A DNA stretch of 64,000 bases from Siphonodentalium dalli (taxonomy: Eukaryota > Mollusca > Scaphopoda > Gadilida > Siphonodentaliidae), in the NCBI GenBank assembly GCA_032622095.1, contig CP136064.1, forward strand, positions 6,445,512-6,509,511. Direction: 5' to 3'. How positions within the stretch are numbered: the stretch's first letter is position 1; the number at the start of each line of letters is the position of its first letter. Positions 11,224 through 21,760 of this stretch are shown in pieces. The translations under genes and the position numbers were made by a program. The notes beneath the pieces were generated by a model. It was not told where the DNA came from, ran no database searches, and saw only the letters and a program-made list of their open reading frames with translations.

Positions 11224-11787
11224 AGTGTATATTTCTTATTGTGCTATCCAATGCTGATTTATTATTATTTAACACCGCCACATCAGGCATCGTGCTAAAT
11301 GGTAATCTATAACCATTCTGGATAACATCAATAACATAAGTGTTAACATCGCTTAAATTTCTCCATTCGCCAATGTTCTCACGCAAACTTCCGACCGGAG
11401 AATGCTCATTCGCTTTAAACGAAAACCTGACAGCGTTGTCTGGTTGTACTGTCATTTTCGGTAACTGACTCTCTGCCTGTTCACTCAAGCGATTATTTGT
11501 AAACAATAGTTCGCTCAACTGCGATTCCAATCGCTCACTCTGATCACCGAACCGACTGCATGTAAACACATCGCTGTACTGCGATATTGCTTTGTTATAT
11601 TCGGGCCGAATCAGTTGTATGCGTTCACTACCCTGCGTTAACATTTGAGTGTGATTCAAATCATTACTCTTGTTACTGCGACATTCGCTTTGTTGTGATT
11701 TTTCGACAACATTGACCCCCTCACCGCCGAAACTGGTATTAATGTAAACATTATCAATACTCATCTTATTTCGGTCGTTCTTGGGGG
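11216..11787 (-). pseudogene. DIRS element coding region between zinc knuckle and RT
   Basis: The frame begins inside the Polinton end and becomes element sequence at 11787 (KNDRNKMSIDNVYINTSFGGEG). It continues the same reading frame as the gag at 26457-27148 once the Polinton and one target-site copy are discounted. It is rich in Ser, Gln and Asn, with a repetitive SERLESQLSELL and LSEQAESQL stretch, and has no recognised domain. It ends by frameshift at 11216 just before the RT. It probably corresponds to the gag-pol linker. Confidence 0.75.
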
Positions 11788-11792
11788 CCGTG
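11788..11792. repeat. Polinton target-site duplication, left
   Basis: CCGTG directly before the first TIR base is repeated directly after the last TIR base (26452-26456). Polintons usually make 6-bp duplications. Here only five bases match. Confidence 0.8.
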
Positions 11793-11962
11793 AGTAGTAT
11801 ATACAAGGGGGGGTCCTGGCACACTTTTCTTATAGAACACCTAATTTACCAATCAAACGCCCAAGCACCGACCAGGCCCCAAGCACCTGGCGCACCTGAA
11901 CCTCTACAGAACCCTATGTGGCACCTCTATGACCATATGCTGTCGAAGGAGGACAATGATGC
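11793..11962 (+). repeat. Polinton left terminal inverted repeat
   Basis: 170 bases match the inverse of 26247-26451 with a few substitutions. The inner end overlaps the 3' end of the polymerase gene (stop at 11927). Compared with the right copy it lacks 38 bases between two AGCA tetranucleotides. Confidence 0.92.
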
Positions 11963-14900
11963 CTTGTTTAGGTGTTGTCCATATATGTGATGACCCTTTG
12001 AACGCAACACATCCATGCCGTGGCGGAATGTCTTTTTATCGAAAAGCGCCTCTCTGTATTGCTCATGGCGAATGTGCTTCTTAACGACGCTCTTTTTCAC
12101 ACCCTTAGCTTTCTTGATGTTCTTTGCTTCAGGACCGCCGGCCTCTAGGATAGAGTACATCTTGGGACGCAAGCCAATATATTCAGCGATGGCACGTCCA
12201 GCACACTCGTCCTTCATCTTACCAAGGACCTTCTTGTTTGCTGTGTTGTGGAGGTAGTGATCTTCTGGGTAATCTGATGTGTCGTACAGATTGCACTTAG
12301 CCATGTCCTTGTACACGTCCTCTGTCTGGATGTCAAGGAGGAGGGAATCAGTGTCTGTGTAGAGTAGCTGACAACGCTCACCATACTGAACCTTCATCTG
12401 ATTGTAGTAGAATTCGTACATGAGGTGTTTGGAGAGGTCAAGGATACTCATACCAACGTAAACAGGTCGGTTGAGGACTAGACGACTTTTGTGCATCTGA
12501 ATTGCTACAAGGTCATCGTCGAAGATATTTGCACGAGCAAATGCTGGGCTAGCTATCAGACGCCTTAATTTGTCATCCTCTTCTGCCCGCACGAGCTTGA
12601 CATCTACACGTTTGCGGAGGTTTTCCATGGTCTTCTGAAATACCGAGTAATTCATCAGCTTGTATAAGTCCTTTTCAAAGTCGTTGGTTGCCATCTTCCG
12701 GAGATCTGTGTTCATCCTGATGTAGGGCTCCATCCAGGGGCTCTGTTTGAATTTCAGAGCTCGGTGGATCTTCCGCAATCGCATACCCAGTGACATATAG
12801 AGGTGCAGATTCCGATAATGTAGCACATAGCATTCTTTGTTGCGGAGGTTAGGTACCAGCTTTTCAACCTCTGTAGGCGTCGCCCCTAAAAGATCTAGCT
12901 GGTAATCTGACATCCACTCTTTTTGAATCACCATGCGCTCCGGTGCTAGCGGGTATGCATTTTGTGCATCATGCAGCTCTTCTGGGTATTCCAGATCTAC
13001 CTCTAGGATGTATCCTTCTGAACTGTTTTCATTATGATCTGCTATATTCTCCTCCAAACTTTGTAAATTCTCCACCCATGAAAAGCCTCCTGTTGGAAGA
13101 GGCCTGCTCATTGCCTAGCCATAGAGGTTGTTGGCATCGAGGTAAAGAATGTGATTGTTTGGTTTAAAAGAGTCGCAACCCTCAACCAGCGGGTGGTTAG
13201 CTCTAGCAAAGCGTTTAGATACCATTGAGATACCACCACGCAAGCCCTTTTCGATAAAGAGATGTTGATCGTAGTCTGTTAGTAGTTCCAGCTCTACCTC
13301 TGTTTTCTTTAGCAACGCATCCCAGGAAAGACCCGGGCTACTGAAATAATGCGCCGGGTCCAACCCGTACTGTGTCATGCTGGTTTTTCGAAAGGCCTCA
13401 AAAACATCAGCTAAGAGGAGAACATCCGTGCGGTTGTAGAGATCATGGTAGTCTCCCAAGGTGTGGCATCCGAAAGTTTCCCAGACCTTTAGAGCATGGG
13501 AATAGTCGTCCGCGCTTATGGACTCATCAGACAATTTGCTGTAGAAGGAAGTTTTAGGGGGAAGCTGATTCTCTATGAATCGCTCCCATGAGTCCATATA
13601 CTCGTATGGGTAAATACCTTTCCATAATAGTAATTCTTGCCTTTCTTTTTTTCGGTTCATATCTGGCTGTAATTCGGAAGGCCTCTGGTTTATTGGCTGA
13701 CACCAGCTTATCTAAAGATGCTAACAGAAACTGTGTGCTGTCGATGAACCTTAGTTGTCCTAGAGAGAAGGAGATGTATTTCTCTGTATTATTAGGAATA
13801 CAGCTCACCTTACCCTCCACCTTCGAAATGACCTGCATCAGGAGGTGAGAATCGTATCCCCTCAGGTTATGGAAGACAACTGGCACGATCGTTGTTTTAG
13901 GGTTCAGCCGTAACTTGAGATTGCAAGAATTGTGTGCAGCACCTCAGAACTTCCCAGTAATGTGGCAGTGGTCGCGGACAGAGTCTTCGACCAATTGGCT
14001 TCTTACACACATGACATTTTTTGGCTGTGTTGTAGGCCTGTCTGTCCTCTGGTGTCATCCGAATGGCTTCGGGTTTGGCTAAGATTTCTTTAATACGCTG
14101 CTCCTCTGCTTGGACCACTCTTAGGAAATGTTCGGCTGCATTCGACCCACGATATTCTACTGGTGGTTCTGTTTTCCCGTCACATCGTACGACTATGTAA
14201 CAGTAGCTACATGCCTCGTGTTGCTGTGTTTTCTGTGTGTTGCTCTTCGTTGGGTCAAGCTCGGGGCCCTCAACTTTTGTTGTCAGAGCCTCAATGTCGG
14301 CGTAGATAACGAAAGGGGCTGGGAGCTGCTTTTGATGGTTCTGGAAGACAAGCTTGTTTTTACCCTTTTCTGGCATATCCACTCTCACCGCTGTCTGCCC
14401 AATCCCTCGGCAATCGGGCTTGTGGGCTTCTAGCAGGTCTTCTCTGCTGTATCCATGTAGACAGCGCTCACAGAAGTGCTTTCGAACTTTGTGCTTGCTC
14501 CGGTCATAGAGCAGGAAGCTTAAGTTCTTAATCCAGGTGTAGTGGAATTTACCTTCCTCCTCAACCAACAGAAGGTTTATCCGGGACAAGTTCGAGGGTT
14601 GATCGCTGATCATGTGGACTATGACACCCTTATCCCAACCGAATACGTTGATCGCCAGTTCGTTCTGTTTTTCGACATATTTAATCTGAGAGATTGGGGT
14701 AGGAGCATTGATTCCTGTGAAATCCAGGCCATCATAGGTTGGATACTTGGATGGCCTTTGGGGGTTTATATTTACAGGAAATAAGGCCGATCGTAGTGCC
14801 CATCGGAGGCAATTATCATCCTTGTTTTTTACATTAATGACCGCCTTCTTGTTTCTCACTACCAGTGGTAGCTGGATGTATGAGCCACCCCTCAGAGGTT

Positions 14901-15456
14901 GGTATCTAGCGATGTCCAGCTAAAGAGTCAATACTCTATCAACCACCCACCCTGAGCCTCTATTTGTCCATCTTTCGAGAGTCTCTTGGAGGCGAGCAAA
15001 ACCCTTATTTAGCCCCTCTTTGATATCACTAGCCTGGAGGACAGCCTCCTGATTGTGATGGACCACAGGTTCCGTATACTCCTCAACACCATCAGGTTTG
15101 TCTTTCCGGAGAATTAGCTTTAAAGTGAGCTGGTATTTTACTCCTTTGAGATCTAAAATCTCTTCTATGAGTTTCTCGCGGATTTTAGGACGCACACCCT
15201 CCAAGAAAGTTTTTGGGTCTTGATGACCTTGAGGTACATCCATTTGCCATCCCCGCAAGAATTTTCCAATGACCCATGGTGTTTGCCTAAAGGTTAACTT
15301 TATATCTAGAATTTCTTCCTTCAAAATTTCCTTCCTCTTCAATGGGCGGGGAGGTGGAAGCAGTGACTTCTCCGCTGATTTTGGAATTGAATTATCCAGG
15401 ATATTAACATCATGATTAATTCGGTTCATTTCAACTGGTATACTTATAGGGATCAT
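11927..15456 (-). pseudogene. polB: Polinton protein-primed DNA polymerase B
   Basis: Replicates the element DNA by protein priming. Reading from 15456: an N-terminal region, IARYQPLRG-like start of the conserved core, a Cys/His finger (FCERC...H...C), exonuclease motif YADIEAL (about 14290), NLRGYDSHLL and FIDSTQFLLASLDKLV, then polymerase motif A YLDANNLYG (13115-13141), motif B as KLMNYSVFQKTMEN and motif C YTDTDSLLLDI (about 12350). Lesions are an in-frame TAG at 14920, a frameshift near 13985 with a TGA, a frameshift near 13600, and TAG at 13115 replacing the Trp after DANNLYG. Motif B departs from the family consensus (usually NNSVFGKT). The C-terminus is shortened by a 38-bp deletion in the TIR. 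Confidence 0.95.
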
Positions 15457-15472
15457 TTCTCTAATATGAAAT

Positions 15473-15697
15473 TTAGGTAGCTTCTATAGCGGCCAGACGT
15501 AGAAATTCATCCCTAATAACCTTTTGCCGAAGGCACCTTCTAACCACTCGGGCGTACCCCGCACCACAGTCTCTACAAAGGGCCAGACTTGTTTTAACGC
15601 CCTCGCCACATACTCGGCATGTATAATTTATGTGACATTTTCTGAGTATAGCTAAATGTATCTTGCAATAATCTTTCAGACAACTTTTAGAACACAA
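15473..15697 (-). CDS. Small Cys-rich (zinc-ribbon-like) Polinton protein
   Basis: 74 codons ending 17 bases before the polymerase start. Cysteines are paired as in a zinc-binding fold: CSKSC, CRVCGEG and CRDCGAG, followed by a basic tail. No function is recognised. Position and orientation suggest it is expressed with polB or was once its N-terminal part. The ATG at 15697 is the only good start. Confidence 0.55.
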   Translation of the reverse strand: MCSKSCLKDYCKIHLAILRKCHINYTCRVCGEGVKTSLALCRDCGAGYARVVRRCLRQKVIRDEFLRLAAIEAT

Positions 15698-16260
15698 CTT
15701 TGTCGAGCCAAGAACAACTCATTTGCACATGTCATTGCCTTTCATTGTTCTGTACTATGGTATAGTTAAACAGATCACAAATCTCCAATTGAAACATCTC
15801 AGCTGTGTGTACAAACGCGTTCAAGCGTGTAATGGCTTATTGAGAGGGTACTATGGAATGTTGACATATTATGCATGAGTACACATTTGTATTCATTCAT
15901 ATATCCTTACCGCGGTCACCACTCAAACTTGTTTAAATGCCAAATGTCTCGCCTTAATACATCTGAATATATTATCTATAATCACTCACACAACATTTTC
16001 ATTCATAGCATTAATACGTGTGCCTGAGTGAATTAATGTATTCTAGTGTATAAGTTAAGTTGTGTTTATGTCTATATTTGGCCGTAAGGCATTTTCATTT
16101 CACCTTGCAATCGCACATCCTGTTATATACTGCATTGAGTTTATCCATGGAATTTTAATGGTCTGTGGAGCTTTGATTTATGTTGACAGTAAGCTCGTCA
16201 CCGACAGGTGTACACAAAATTAAAGTAATAGTGGGGTTCTGATAACTACTCTTTAGTCGG
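15698..16260. other. Polinton intergenic stretch
   Basis: No ORF or repeat recognised. It lies upstream of the left (-) polymerase block and may hold its promoter. An adenain-like protease was looked for here and not seen. Confidence 0.5.
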
Positions 16261-16437
16261 CTAGATATTAAAGAGACTGTTTCGAGAAGAACTATAAGGT
16301 GGCGGTGGCTCGTCAGTTCCTATAATAGTTTTTGTACGCACTATCGAGAAGCTGATAACTTTTCGATAGCCGCCTCGATTACAGCTTTTTTTGTTTGTTT
16401 ATCCAACACTGGAGGTTTGGATTTTAGTTTTCATGCG
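16261..16437 (-). pseudogene. Degraded small Polinton ORF with PPPPY motif
   Basis: The ATG of this frame overlaps the stop of the upstream membrane-protein gene (ATGA at 16434-16437). The reading continues across two frames: one with DKQTKKAVIEAAIEKLSASR and one with TIIGTDEPPPPYSSSRNSLFNI, ending in TAG at 16261. The PPPPY codons are at 16294-16308. PPxY is a WW-domain-binding motif used as a late domain in many capsid proteins. Whether this was one gene is inference from the abutting frames. Confidence 0.35.
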
Positions 16438-16958
16438 GAAATAGTTCGGATCTCAGCTTTCATCTTGTGGTATTTGGCGACCTCGTCCACGATGAGGCGG
16501 AATTCCTGGTCGGAAATCTTTCCATCTATCAGGGCGGTGGACACGTGATCCGAGATTGTGTTTAGTTTACTGTTGGCTAATACTCGAATCTCATCGTGTT
16601 TCTTGGCCTTAATGCCTACACGGCGATGAATCAGTTTTCCCGTAAGGCCTAGAACACAACAGGCAAGGGCAGCAATCTCCAGACCTAGGACAATCGGAGC
16701 CGCTATGACAGTGGTCAGAAGGCTAATACCACCGATCCCCATCCCCCTGACAGCTGTGAACAATGCTGTGTCAACGCCTTCAATGGTGTTCACCCCGCGG
16801 CGGTACTTTTTGTATAATGCCGCTCTATTTTCACTCTCATCTTCGAGTTGCTTTTTCAACTGTGAGATTTCGTGGAGCCGGTAATCCTGTGCTCGCTCTT
16901 CGTTTTCGAGAGAAGGATATATTGACTGGTCAGAACTTGGTGCTGTAGGTTGCTTCAT
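16431..16958 (-). CDS. Polinton-associated membrane protein, 175 aa
   Basis: An intact ORF from ATG at 16958. The N-terminal 60 residues are charged and likely coiled coil (ISQLKKQLEDESENRAALYKKYRRG). Residues 70-110 are hydrophobic and Gly/Ala-rich (GMGIGGISLLTTVIAAPIVLGLEIAALACCVLGLTG), suggesting two membrane passes. A C-terminal helical segment (SKLNTISDHVSTALIDGKISDQEFRLIVDEV) follows. I recall similar hypothetical proteins next to Polinton genes, but the role is unknown. It is one of the few undamaged genes in this element. Confidence 0.65.
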   Translation of the reverse strand: MKQPTAPSSDQSIYPSLENEERAQDYRLHEISQLKKQLEDESENRAALYKKYRRGVNTIEGVDTALFTAVRGMGIGGISLLTTVIAAPIVLGLEIAALACCVLGLTGKLIHRRVGIKAKKHDEIRVLANSKLNTISDHVSTALIDGKISDQEFRLIVDEVAKYHKMKAEIRTISA

Positions 16959-16996
16959 ATTACAACTTTATTATATACTTATGTATTTATATATAT

Positions 16997-17409
16997 TCAC
17001 ATGTCCAATTCAATTAGGAGATTCACCATGGCACATTGCCGGGAGCCACTGTCTTTCAAGTCAAATGAAATTATATCACCCCGTCGCAACGTCGGCGGAT
17101 TTCCAAAAACCTTCGTCCTCTTTAGGTGGCTCCCACTAGGTATTGATGTTCCATGGACCGTTTTTTCGCCGTTTATAACCACAATCGCAGTAAACTCAAC
17201 ATTATTTTTAGAAATGGACAAGCCCATTCGTATTATTTTTCCATGCGCTAGCATTGTGTATCCACACAACATATTTCCTCCAGCTGCACCCCCATTGTGA
17301 ATGGACGATCATCATTTCCAAATCTACCATCATATTCCGCCCAGATAGTAATCAGAGCTCTGCCAGTTCCACCACTTGTTCTTCGAACACTAGAGCCGTA
17401 GATATTCAT
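16997..17409 (-). pseudogene. Polinton small structural candidate
   Basis: The ATG (17409-17407) overlaps the stop of the upstream penton-like gene as TAATG. The N-terminal frame reads MNIYGSSVRRTSGGTGRAL then ITIWAEYDGRF. A one-base frameshift near 17296 leads to the second frame, with GGNMLCGYTMLAHGKIIRM, VVINGEKT and GDIISFDLKDSG, ending IELDM at 16997. The beta-rich, Gly-rich pattern and the IWAE block resemble small Polinton proteins I remember as uncharacterised. A jelly-roll or fibre-like virion role is possible but unproven. Confidence 0.5.
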
Positions 17410-18076
17410 TATAATATTTCCAGTACTACAGTAATCGGTAGGTCGCTATTCAAACGCTCGCTTATATCATCACGGACCTCTATCTTCAACTCACTGAGTG
17501 TTCCGCACTGTAGACGTTTGAACTCAGGATGCTCGACTCGAATGGTGCGTATGTCACCAAATGAGTGCTCACCAAGCCCAATCGTCACCAGGAGGTTAGA
17601 CGGAGCCCCATCTACAATGTTTGTAGTGCTGTTTATTTGATCCAAGTGCAGATGAAGCGTTTTTGTGGATGCGAAGTTGACGGGGCGGTCCCCAGTGTTG
17701 TGCCCGTTCTGATCCACCGCCGATCTAAACCATCGTCTAATCCGAGCAACGACAGCAACCCATCTGTAAAAAGGATATCCTGTTCAGTGATCAGAGTTAT
17801 CATACCATTAAGTTTGCTGACCGACAGTTCGATGTTACTTTTTTCCTCCACAAATTCCTTTAACTCTGCGAAGCTATACAACCCTGGAGGAACATAGAAT
17901 TTTTTAATAACTCCGTTGCTCTCGGACGTGAATGACTCCCCCTCGTTTATGTTATACCATCCAACTGTATAAGTGATAGAGCGGAGGCCAACTCGTAGAT
18001 CTCCACCGCGGTTGTCAATGTATTGCTGGAGGTCGGCTGACTCACCTTTTTGAACATTTGTTATTGTTTGGAACAT
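17409..18076 (-). pseudogene. Polinton penton-like (minor capsid) protein
   Basis: Starts at ATG 18076 with MFQTITNVQKGESADLQQY and continues with LRSITYTVGWYNI, PPGLYSFAELKEF and LLSLLGLDDG. A frameshift near 17690 moves to the frame with FASTKTLHLHLDQIN, LVTIGLGEHSFGDI and SDLPITVVLEIL, ending at 17409. Length of about 220 residues, a beta-rich pattern and position next to capsid genes fit the single-jelly-roll minor capsid (penton) protein of Polintons. The assignment is from remembered family resemblance, so it is moderate. Confidence 0.6.
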
Positions 18077-18097
18077 ACTATACTTTATTATTATAAT
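18077..18097. promoter_or_regulatory. Compact divergent promoter candidate
   Basis: Only 21 AT-rich bases (ACTATACTTTATTATTATAAT) separate the divergent ATGs of the penton-like gene (-) and the next gene (+). Any promoter must lie here or inside the genes. Similar TATACTATT-like strings precede starts at 23494 and 23778. Confidence 0.35.
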
Positions 18098-18784
18098 ATG
18101 AAGACCAAGGCTTTCAGCTTTAATAGTGATGCTAAGTACAGGACTGGTGGAGTATTCACCTCCAAAGTTGGCATTAATTTAACACATTCCAATATCCAGA
18201 TACAGACAGCAGGCGCCTTTCAAGCTGAGTTCCCTGATGTGTTTCAAAAGTACCAGCTGCCTAAAGTCGAGTCTGACAAGCTGGCACAGGCATGGAATAG
18301 CAGCCCGATGCAGTTTTGGCAGAACCAGCTAAATTTCGCCGTCTGGTGTGCAACAACGGGTTGTGGTGTGTCTGCACAAGACCATTTGTCTGTTACTGAC
18401 CCTTTTCTGCAGTCACTCTATCTATTTCACATATACTACCAGGTTCGCAGGATTCTCGACGAGTTGCAGGCACCACTACCTCAAGATAAAGCATGGGACG
18501 CATTCAGCGCACCATATGACCGACGAGCGTACGAACGAATTTGCAGTGAGTTCAGGGTCTCCCCACCCACTGATTGGCATGTGAAGGGCTCAAACCACGG
18601 ATTTGGTAGGACCTACAATTGGTGGACGAACATGGGGCCTCATCCTGTCTCACCAGATGGGACGTACTATCCAAGTCGAATGTCATTCACAAAACGAACA
18701 ACAAATCAGATCATCCATGTGGACTTTATCAAACAGGACTCCTCCGATGCTCCGAATAGACCGAGTGGCGGGGTACAACAATGA
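18098..18784 (+). pseudogene. Conserved Polinton protein of unknown function
   Basis: From ATG 18098 the frame reads MKTKAFSFNSDAKYRTGG, then PMQFWQNQLNFAVWCATTGCG, LYLFHIYYQVRRILDELQ, KAWDAFSAPYDRRAYERIC and SRMSFTKRTTNQIIHVDFI. These blocks match a protein I recall from many invertebrate Polintons in the capsid-gene neighbourhood, so a virion role is likely. Related proteins seem to be longer, and here the frame stops at 18784. A short continuation in another frame to 18884 (EIVIATHNQPLGVNTDVNR) suggests a frameshift and loss of the C-terminus. Confidence 0.6.
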
Positions 18785-19003
18785 AATCGTTATTGCTACA
18801 CACAACCAACCTCTGGGTGTGAATACAGACGTTAACAGAATACCCACCCCACCACCAGTTGATACCAGTAGCTTCGCAACATGATTGCTCAAACCACAGA
18901 CACAGAAGTTGCCAGCTCATGAACGGGAACAAGCTGTTGCAGTTACTTCACACCAACATAATGACGAAAAAGCTTTTACAGCTGTAGAGGGGCTGCCATA
19001 TTG
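18785..19003. other. Remnant between convergent Polinton genes
   Basis: Contains the out-of-frame tail of the preceding gene up to about 18884. After that nothing is recognised before the convergent gene ends at 19004. Confidence 0.4.
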
Positions 19004-20329
19004 TTAATCGCTCTTTGGCTTGTGTGGAGACATTAACCATTCATGCACAGCGACCAGGAGCAGCCCTCCAATGGCTAGGACCAGAGCCCACACGTTTTCG
19101 GCCAACCACCCAGCTGTTTTTGAGAGCAAACTTAGTACCCACGAGACAACGGAGCCTAAAATTCCAGGTAGTGCAGCCGCTGCCTTCCCTGCCAGCTTGG
19201 CTAAAATACGCCCTAGATTCTGCAGGTGTTTTTTCACCCATTCCTTTAGGCCTCCCTTATCTGGCGGAGACGGCGGTGTCGGGACAATAGCTCCGCTATT
19301 ACCACCACCAGTCAGTGCGAGCACGAGGGTTGATATTGCCATCCCAATCGCAATAAGGATAGATGCAATTGTAATCCCTTGTTCACGGAAGAGTGTGCGG
19401 ATGCGCTCGGCCAACGTTGTGTCATCATTGAGAATTTGGTTAATCGTCTCTCTGGTGCGGTTGATTGGAGATCGGAGAGCTCCCCTACTCGCTGATGCAG
19501 CCTCTAGGCGGGAGCTCCGTTCATCTTCTAGGTTGCGCAAACGTTCTGTGATGCGGCGTCTGGCAGGCTCATCGACAGCCCTGCTGTCTGCCAAATCCAG
19601 TTTCCGCTTCTCCAGGGCGATGTGCTTATCCAATTCGGAGAGTTTGGCCAGGTTGTTGGTTAACTCGCCCTTGATGGTCTGCATTGCCTTGTCCAGCCCC
19701 CTGAGCTCACGGAGGTTTAGTGGCGGGTCATGCATAGTTTTGAGGATATCACCAATCTGCGTATCCGTCAAGGTGGTCTCCATTCGATTAACCGTGTCCG
19801 ATGCCTCTGTTGTAATTTGCCCCAAGTCCTGAAGCTCTACACTATCAGCAGCAGCAGCTACCTCATGAAGTGCATCGCTTGCAGTCTGGAGGGCCGTAAC
19901 CGCCTTTGGTGGTAGCTCGTCACGTTTGGGCCGGCGCCAATCAACGAACCCCAAGTCTCGGATTGCCTCAGCTCCACCCCGTTGGTGGGCTATTGACGAT
20001 AGCGCAAGGGGCTTGCTTGTTTGCGAGTTAATGAGATTGAGATTGGGATATGCCTTTAGTCGGAGCTGTCCGCGTTGGTCGATCTCAAATTTTGTGCGGT
20101 CGCGGCCAAGTGTTGGTGTTGCACCCTTGTCGGCCAGGACGTTATAATAGTCATCAACGGCTGACTGCAGGAGTTCTTGGTGTATCGACATGCCTATCGT
20201 TGTCGTATTAATACCATAGGTCGGGTCGATCTGGAGACTATGGTCGACCGGCATAACGATTGGCGTTGTTTCATCTTGAGGATCATCGGCTCTGATATCA
20301 GGATCAAATGTAGGATTATCAAAGTCCAT
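19004..20329 (-). CDS. Large Polinton membrane/coiled-coil protein, 441 aa
   Basis: An intact ORF from ATG 20329. The first 100 residues are acidic and proline-rich (PTFDPDIRADDPQDETTPIV). The middle, residues 135-300, is strongly helical with long charged stretches (DKHIALEKRKLDLADSRAV, RLRNLEDERSSRLEAA), probably coiled coil. Hydrophobic segments follow at about 318-342 (ASILIAIGMAISTLVLAL) and at 385-425 (LPGILGSVVSWVLSLLSK, WALVLAIGGLLLVAV). It resembles hypothetical proteins encoded near Polinton capsid genes, possibly a membrane-penetrating or internal virion protein. The role is not established. Confidence 0.65.
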   Translation of the reverse strand: MDFDNPTFDPDIRADDPQDETTPIVMPVDHSLQIDPTYGINTTTIGMSIHQELLQSAVDDYYNVLADKGATPTLGRDRTKFEIDQRGQLRLKAYPNLNLINSQTSKPLALSSIAHQRGGAEAIRDLGFVDWRRPKRDELPPKAVTALQTASDALHEVAAAADSVELQDLGQITTEASDTVNRMETTLTDTQIGDILKTMHDPPLNLRELRGLDKAMQTIKGELTNNLAKLSELDKHIALEKRKLDLADSRAVDEPARRRITERLRNLEDERSSRLEAASASRGALRSPINRTRETINQILNDDTTLAERIRTLFREQGITIASILIAIGMAISTLVLALTGGGNSGAIVPTPPSPPDKGGLKEWVKKHLQNLGRILAKLAGKAAAALPGILGSVVSWVLSLLSKTAGWLAENVWALVLAIGGLLLVAVHEWLMSPHKPKSD

Positions 20330-20394
20330 TATTATTCTTATATAATTATTATTTGTTTATAATGTATTAAAGGTAAGCAAGCCACAGTTTAATA

Positions 20395-21603
20395 GTGACA
20401 AGTTATAGCTATATAAAGTCAACGAGTAATTACGGACGCAAACTCAACCCATATCACAGCCTGCGAGACCCCCTCGGAGTCAAAGGCATCAGGCAGTCTG
20501 TTGTTATTACAAACAATCCCAGCATGATTGGGCTAAACCAACAGCTACTTGTGAGGTTTCCCAACCTTGGTACCAGTAACGTAATAGTTCCTGGGACAGT
20601 GCGCCTGGCATTTACAATCACGCTAACATCGAAGGATACAACCAAGTCTGTGGTACAGAACCTGGGCCGTGCTATTGTGAAAAAGACTACAATCAAGATC
20701 AGCGGAAATGATGTCATGTCGATCGACGATTCCGATGTTCTCTACTGCTACCTAGACATGTGGAAAACTACCCAGGAGAGAGAAAATGCGCAGTATTAGG
20801 GTATTGATGTGTCCGCCAACCAAAATACAACAAAACTACGCATAAATGCTTCAGACAAAGACAACACCATAGCGGAAGACAAGGCTATCGCGAAAGCCTA
20901 CGGGAATCGATACTACACCCCGCTGGACTTTGAACTGTTGGAAAGTCACATGCCCTTCTACCAAAGTGCACTCGGCGACCGACTCGAGTACGAGCTAACT
21001 TTCAATGACTACAGCCGGGTGATCAAGGCTACAGGCGATAACGATTCTTCTTACACCATCGGCAACATTAGCCTGGAGTATGACATGGTCACTGAGCCTG
21101 AGCTGGCCCGTATGATCCGCATCCAGTATGCAGGCCGCGTCGCAATACTTTATGATCGCATCCTCCGCCACCGCAAGATAGCTTCAAACAAAAAAGACTC
21201 CCTATGGAATATCAACCTCAATATTCCGAGTCGGAGTATGAAAGTCATCTTGCTCCTTTTCGATGAACCTGGAGAAGCTTTCCAGAGAAAACCCGAAGAC
21301 TTCTACAATCCGAAGATCGAAAAGGTTGAGGTGACCATTGAGGGTGTACCAAATCAGCTCTACTCTCAAGGCCTGCGTGCCTACCAGCAATGGGACGAAG
21401 CAAAAAAGTTCTTCGCATCATCCAGCAAGCGACATCCAGAAGTGGCGATGGTCGCAAAGGATCTGGCCTTGGCTGATGTTTCGCTAGGAGAGTTTCTGAC
21501 AAGCAAGTATGCCTTGTGGCTTGATCTCAGGACAACTGATGATGATCAATTACATGCTAATGGGAGGCGCATAGAGAATGCATCAGAGGGTGTTACAATT
21601 TAG
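20395..21603 (+). pseudogene. MCP: Polinton major capsid protein
   Basis: Forms the icosahedral shell. The two frames are in phase and separated by a single TAG at 20797. Typical blocks are LVRFPNLGTSNVIVPGTVRL, VVQNLGRAIVKKTTIKISG, DDSDVLYCYLDMW, then KAIAKAYGNRYYTPLDFEL, LGDRLEYELTFNDYSRVI and SRSMKVILLLFDEPG. These are characteristic of the double-jelly-roll capsid protein of Polintons. The first codon is GTG, where an ATG would be expected, so the start may be mutated. Total length is about 400 codons, shorter than many family members. Confidence 0.85.
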
Positions 21604-21760
21604 ATCACTAAAAAAGCAGAAGCGGGAGGTAAATTGGATTTGTATTTATTCGTATTTATGGATGCTCAACTCAATATAGAGGATGGACGATTTGTCTCAG
21701 CGCTTTACTAACTAGTTATATTATACTGTAGCTTTGCTATATGGTATAGATACTGTTATT
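21604..21760. other. Short Polinton intergenic region
   Basis: AT-rich, with TATATTATACT at about 21716 upstream of the ATPase start. It may be a promoter but shows nothing decisive. Confidence 0.3.
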
